Assembly: GCA_003552765.1 (NCBI GenBank)
Contig: PUOI01000328.1
Span: 1-9,727, forward strand
Direction: 5' to 3'
Length of the DNA stretch: 9,727 nt
Origin: Candidatus Hydrogenedentota bacterium
GTDB lineage: Bacteria; Hydrogenedentota; Hydrogenedentia; Hydrogenedentales; SLHB01
Part shown: positions 6,449 to 9,727 of the stretch, in pieces
Layout of the letters: every line of letters begins with the position of its first letter
Numbering within the stretch: the first letter of the stretch is position 1
The notes under the pieces: model-generated
Database searches by the model: none
What the model was told of the DNA's origin: nothing
Seen by the model: only the letters and a program-made list of their open reading frames with translations
Program-made: the position numbers and the translations under genes

Positions 6449-7894
6449 GGTACGCACTCCCATGTATCTCCCGATCTTTCTCAACGCGCTTAGTTCGGTC
6501 AAGCCGATCGCGGGCGCCGCTGCGAAGAGACCGATTAACAGAAACAGACGCATTGTGGCGTGTTGGAGATTCGATTCATCCGCCAAAGAAAAGGCAAGCA
6601 CACTGCAGACGGCCACCAAAGACGCAAACACGACTATCGGTCTTAGCGAATAGGGAACGGAATACACACGTTGCGCTACGATATAGCCGCACGTCAACAG
6701 CACACCAAAGCTGCCAAACGTTGATAGTCCCGCCCCATAGGCGCCATAACGAGGGATAAGCACGGATGAGAAAACTACTTTTACACACACAGCCCCAACG
6801 GCGAGCACCATGACGTAGTACGTCTTGTGCGTTATCGTGATCGCGATAAGCAACACGAGCGTGAACTGATATAGCGCGTATGAAAACACCACCCATGGGA
6901 CGATATGAATGGCAGGTGTGTAGAAGGCGCTTCCCCCAAAAACCGCAACAAGTTCCGGAGCCGCTAACGCCAATGCCGCTCCGAGCAGGCTCGCCGCTGC
7001 AAAGACGTATCGCCCTCCCTTGGCGAGTTGTTCCTTGGCGTCCTCCTGTTTCGCAATGCTATACGCTGAGGCTGGCCATGCAGTCTGAAAGGCGCGGGTA
7101 AAGAGTGTCATAATCATGCCAATCTTCGCCCCCAGGCTGTAGACAGCCAGTTCATCCATCGTGCTCCAGGCCCGCAGGAAATATCGGTCGGATAGTGTAA
7201 TGATGGATATCGTTAGCGTCCAAGGGATCAACGGTAACCCAAAACGAAGCATACTCTTAAGATGTCTGCCGCTGATGTTTAGTCCGATGTCTTTACGGGT
7301 CAACCAAAACCCCGCAGCCCCCATGGCCACGATACCGATTATATCACCCCATAACACCCCCTGCAATCCAAAGTCGAATACTACAATGAAAAGCAGAATC
7401 GCCGTAGGCCCCACTATCGCACGAACAAGATTGAGAGCGCTAAATGCTATACTCTTTTCCTTTGCTCTTAATAACGACAGGAATTGGTTCGTAACCGCCG
7501 TCAGCGCAACCGTTACGGCGACAAGTTCCACCAGATGACTTAGTTCCGCGTCGCCAAATATGGCGGCAGCCAGCCAAGGAGCAAAGGCAAACGCTAGGCC
7601 GCAAAACAGGATGCTCGCGCCCAGCACAAACGTGAACGCCGTTGCGATCGCTTTGCCTCGGCCGCTAGCGCAGTCGTGATAATGATAGTAACGCACGAGC
7701 GCGCTGGCCATGCCCAATTCAAACAGGGGAATCAGAAAGATAATGGTGGTTGTGGCGAGGTCCCATGTGGCGAACACGCTGGGTTCAAAGGTTCGCGTGT
7801 AGAGGGGCACGAGCAGAAAGGCCACGCCCCGGTTGGCCATGAGTCCAAGCATGTAGATGACGGTGTGCTTGGCCGTGCGCTCGAGACTGGTCAT
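6440..7894 (-). CDS. wzx: Wzx-type polysaccharide flippase
   Basis: This 484-residue inner-membrane protein probably has 12-14 transmembrane helices spread over the whole length, matching the polysaccharide_synt/MOP-superfamily flippases (usually 400-500 residues). It would move an undecaprenyl-linked oligosaccharide from the cytoplasmic to the periplasmic face. The N-terminal helix region contains RGVAFLLVPLYTRTFEPSVF (22-41), a pattern typical of the family. SDRYFL (235-240), followed by an AVYSLGAKIG segment (250-259), is the conserved loop near the seventh helix, and FQTAWPASAYSI (269-280) follows. The ATG overlaps the TGA of the Wzy/ligase gene by 4 bases (ATGA at 7891-7894) with no separate Shine-Dalgarno sequence, so translation is probably coupled by re-initiation. 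Substrate cannot be predicted. A MurJ-type lipid II role is less likely because of the neighbours. Confidence 0.87.
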   Translation of the reverse strand: MTSLERTAKHTVIYMLGLMANRGVAFLLVPLYTRTFEPSVFATWDLATTTIIFLIPLFELGMASALVRYYHYHDCASGRGKAIATAFTFVLGASILFCGLAFAFAPWLAAAIFGDAELSHLVELVAVTVALTAVTNQFLSLLRAKEKSIAFSALNLVRAIVGPTAILLFIVVFDFGLQGVLWGDIIGIVAMGAAGFWLTRKDIGLNISGRHLKSMLRFGLPLIPWTLTISIITLSDRYFLRAWSTMDELAVYSLGAKIGMIMTLFTRAFQTAWPASAYSIAKQEDAKEQLAKGGRYVFAAASLLGAALALAAPELVAVFGGSAFYTPAIHIVPWVVFSYALYQFTLVLLIAITITHKTYYVMVLAVGAVCVKVVFSSVLIPRYGAYGAGLSTFGSFGVLLTCGYIVAQRVYSVPYSLRPIVVFASLVAVCSVLAFSLADESNLQHATMRLFLLIGLFAAAPAIGLTELSALRKIGRYMGVRTAL

Positions 7895-9393
7895 GGCTGC
7901 GCGGCGGGGGGAGACGTTGGGCTCTGAGCGGTATGGGCAGAATACCGCGTCAGGAACAGGATAAAGCCCATTAGCAGATATAGGGTCACGGCGGCGCCCG
8001 TCTGAAGGGGTTGCAGACCGTTGACCGCCATGATACAGACGTACCCCGCCATCAAACCGGCCACCACCCCTTGGGACTCCGGACTGAGTTCGCGGCTTTG
8101 CCGGAGGACATGAAGCACGAACAGCCCGTGAAACAACAAGAATAGCGCTATGCCGATCACCCCGGACTGATACAGGATGTCAAAGTAGACGCTGTGTGCC
8201 GTCGATTGGTTCCACTGGAATTCGCCACTGCTCGTCATCTGGAAGAACTCGAGCTGATTTCCGATGCCCATCCCCAACACGGGATTCGCGGCGAACAGCT
8301 CCAAGCTCTTTCCCCAAGCGTAGTAGCGTTGATCCTCTTGAAAGCCGCGCTCTAGCGTGCGTTCCTGAATCGTGCGCAACGTGTCCCGCGCTTCGTCTGG
8401 AAACGCCCAAAATGCGATCCCCGTCCCCACAAGCCCGATCGCCACCACCAGCAGGGGCGCGATGAAGAAACCGCGTATCCGCTCTCCCCGGGCATAGCTG
8501 AGGCAAAACAGGGCAGCGACAGGCGCGCCAAGGACGTATAGCAGCGCCAGGCGCCATCCGCTGATGAGCAAGAACGCCAGCGCCAAACATCCAATAGCCA
8601 TCGCCCCCAATGCGCGCATCCATGACCGGGTTACACGGAACTGCGCCGTGGATAGGCCAAGAACCAGTCCCAGCGTAGCAATCTCGAATTGGGACAGCAA
8701 GCGCAACTGGATAGGACCTACTTCGATCTGGCCGTAGTAATCCTCATGCCAGGTCTGTCCCGTAGCCAAGCGATACAACCCTGTCAACACTATGAGCCCG
8801 CCCCCGGCAAGGATGGCCGCCCGAATCCCGCGCCCATGCCTCTTGGCGAGCGGCAACATAAGCGGGATAAGCATCGCCAGCGGATAGAAATACAAGCGCC
8901 GGTAGTCTCCCAGTATGTCTCTGGGCGCGTGGCCTTCCATGAATCCCAGCACGAGCGAGAGCAAACCATAACCCGCCATGATTAACAGGAGCGTAATCAA
9001 GGCCGGCTCCAAACCAGGCCGCTGCTCGCCAAAGTGCAAAAACCTGTTGTGTTCCGGATAGCGAAGCCAATAGTAGGCGGCTATGGCGAAGAAATACAAG
9101 GCGAAATCCGCCCCATACACCCGTATGCCCATGACATGCACGGGCCACTCGCTCATGGCGACACACAACCCCAGCAAAGCGGCTAGAAAAACAAGCGACA
9201 ATCCGGCGGCCAGGGGCGCCAGCAGCGGAGCCGCGAGTGCGCCAGCCACCACCACGGCCGCAGCTAGCAAGCCGCTTTCACCAAGGAAAAGGGGAAACAA
9301 CGCGGCCGCCGCAATGAGAAGGCCTAAGCCCCAGGTGGCCGTTGAAGGAGGGGATGAAGCGGCGGGATCGCCGGTTGTGGGTGGAGACTGCAT
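7891..9393 (-). CDS. O-antigen ligase / Wzy-type polymerase membrane protein
   Basis: This 500-residue multi-pass inner-membrane protein has about 11-13 hydrophobic helices and one large hydrophilic loop at about 330-400. That loop carries the Wzy_C/WaaL features: RYYAWGKSLELF (356-367), NPVLGMGIGN (370-379) and TAHSVYFDILYQSG (398-411), where H400 matches the conserved loop His of the ligase family. R281 in SGWRLALL fits the SxSRG-like site just before a helix. The protein either polymerises repeat units or ligates glycan to a lipid or protein acceptor. Sequence alone does not separate these two roles, so no symbol is given. Both ends are Pro/Ser/Ala-rich (2-18 and 486-500), probably flexible. 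The ATG is 12 bases after the stop of the upstream partial gene and has no clear Shine-Dalgarno sequence. Its G+C is higher (40 of 60 at 8401-8460) than that of the genes further downstream in the locus. Confidence 0.83.
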   Translation of the reverse strand: MQSPPTTGDPAASSPPSTATWGLGLLIAAAALFPLFLGESGLLAAAVVVAGALAAPLLAPLAAGLSLVFLAALLGLCVAMSEWPVHVMGIRVYGADFALYFFAIAAYYWLRYPEHNRFLHFGEQRPGLEPALITLLLIMAGYGLLSLVLGFMEGHAPRDILGDYRRLYFYPLAMLIPLMLPLAKRHGRGIRAAILAGGGLIVLTGLYRLATGQTWHEDYYGQIEVGPIQLRLLSQFEIATLGLVLGLSTAQFRVTRSWMRALGAMAIGCLALAFLLISGWRLALLYVLGAPVAALFCLSYARGERIRGFFIAPLLVVAIGLVGTGIAFWAFPDEARDTLRTIQERTLERGFQEDQRYYAWGKSLELFAANPVLGMGIGNQLEFFQMTSSGEFQWNQSTAHSVYFDILYQSGVIGIALFLLFHGLFVLHVLRQSRELSPESQGVVAGLMAGYVCIMAVNGLQPLQTGAAVTLYLLMGFILFLTRYSAHTAQSPTSPPAAQP

Positions 9394-9405
9394 CGAACCC
9401 GTTGC

Positions 9406-9727
9406 TTAGTCCGTGAGGACCAGGTCGTGGATTTCCAGAATGACAGGGCTTCTTGACCGAATGCGACTGGAATCGGCCTTGGCCGCTCCAAATTCCAAGT
9501 CGAGTATCGTCACGTATTTGTGCCGCATGAACGGTGTGCCCCGTCTGCTGAGGTAGTCGGCTTCAGCCGATTCAATAATGGGAATCTTCTCGTGATGCTG
9601 GCCGTCCGGATTGAAGTCGTAATCCGCGCGGGCCGTGTGTACCCCAGCGCGCAATGTCTCGCTATGCAGGATCTCCCCGTCTCGCAGAAACTCCAGCTCA
9701 GCCACGGGCTCCCCTTGCGGCTCGGAG
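9406..9727 (-). CDS. C-terminal fragment of an unrecognised protein, cut by the window edge
   Basis: The reading frame is open from the window edge to a TAA at 9406-9408, giving 106 visible residues. A GTG at 9705 could be a start, but the frame continues upstream with plausible coding (SEPQGEPVAELEF), so I treat the gene as partial. The visible part has no membrane segment. It looks beta-rich with alternating hydrophobic residues, containing ELEFLRDGEIL, LRAGVHTARADYDF and, at the end, SPVILEIHDLVLTD. The RAGVHTA plus aromatic/Asp pattern recalls extracytoplasmic C-terminal domains of large membrane proteins in glycan loci (YfhO-like or glycosyltransferase-like), but this is only an impression. 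It ends 12 bases before the Wzy/ligase gene, so it is probably in the same transcript. Confidence 0.55.
   Translation of the reverse strand, partial: SEPQGEPVAELEFLRDGEILHSETLRAGVHTARADYDFNPDGQHHEKIPIIESAEADYLSRRGTPFMRHKYVTILDLEFGAAKADSSRIRSRSPVILEIHDLVLTD

Noticed and set aside
8180..8623. Minus-strand open frame of 147 codons inside the Wzy/ligase gene
   Set aside because: It is out of frame with a well-supported membrane protein and has an Arg/Gly/Cys-rich composition typical of a frame-shifted shadow.
1..9727. CRISPR array, insertion sequence, tRNA, phage or toxin-antitoxin genes
   Set aside because: I looked for regularly spaced repeats, transposase motifs, tRNA-like arms and small gene pairs on both strands and saw none that could be supported.

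Overview
All supported genes in this window lie on the minus strand, so transcription runs from the right edge to the left. The window has two parts. The right part (about 3305-9727) is a cell-surface polysaccharide locus. In transcription order it holds the C-terminal end of an unrecognised protein that starts outside the window, an O-antigen ligase/polymerase-type membrane protein, a Wzx-type flippase, an FkbM-like methyltransferase-fold protein, a family-4-type (GT-B) glycosyltransferase and a class I SAM-dependent methyltransferase. The flippase and Wzy/ligase genes overlap by 4 bases and the methyltransferase starts 4 bases after the glycosyltransferase stop, so at least parts of the block look translationally coupled. 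Together these genes would extend, decorate or cap, flip, and polymerise or ligate a lipid-linked glycan.

The left part (about 1-3105) is a two-gene unit of exported carbohydrate-active proteins. One is a Tat-signal protein of the L-fucose/L-arabinose isomerase-like fold. The other is a Sec-signal protein with a short N-terminal beta domain and a putative glycoside hydrolase-like barrel. A 199-base non-coding stretch (3106-3304) with a possible promoter, a palindrome and a 5'-UTR hairpin separates this unit from the polysaccharide locus. A strong 43-base imperfect hairpin (1590-1632) lies between its two genes.

The organism is probably a Gram-negative bacterium: Wzx and Wzy/WaaL-type proteins occur with Tat- and Sec-exported sugar enzymes. 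The exported isomerase-like protein with the glycoside hydrolase-like protein resembles gene content I associate with uncultured Planctomycetes/PVC or Hydrogenedentes-type heterotrophs. That placement is a guess and no marker gene here proves it. Base composition is uneven. Sampled rows in the left unit and the Wzy/ligase gene are about 67% G+C (2221-2280 and 8401-8460, 40 of 60 each), while sampled rows in the methyltransferase and glycosyltransferase genes are 35-38% (3661-3720, 21 of 60; 4381-4440, 23 of 60). This fits the usual picture of a polysaccharide locus assembled by horizontal exchange.

I saw no tRNA, rRNA, CRISPR array, insertion sequence or phage gene. No convincing new system is present. 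The most unusual items are the exported isomerase-like protein with a cysteine cluster before its Tat motif, its pairing with the hydrolase-like gene, and the intergenic hairpin between them.
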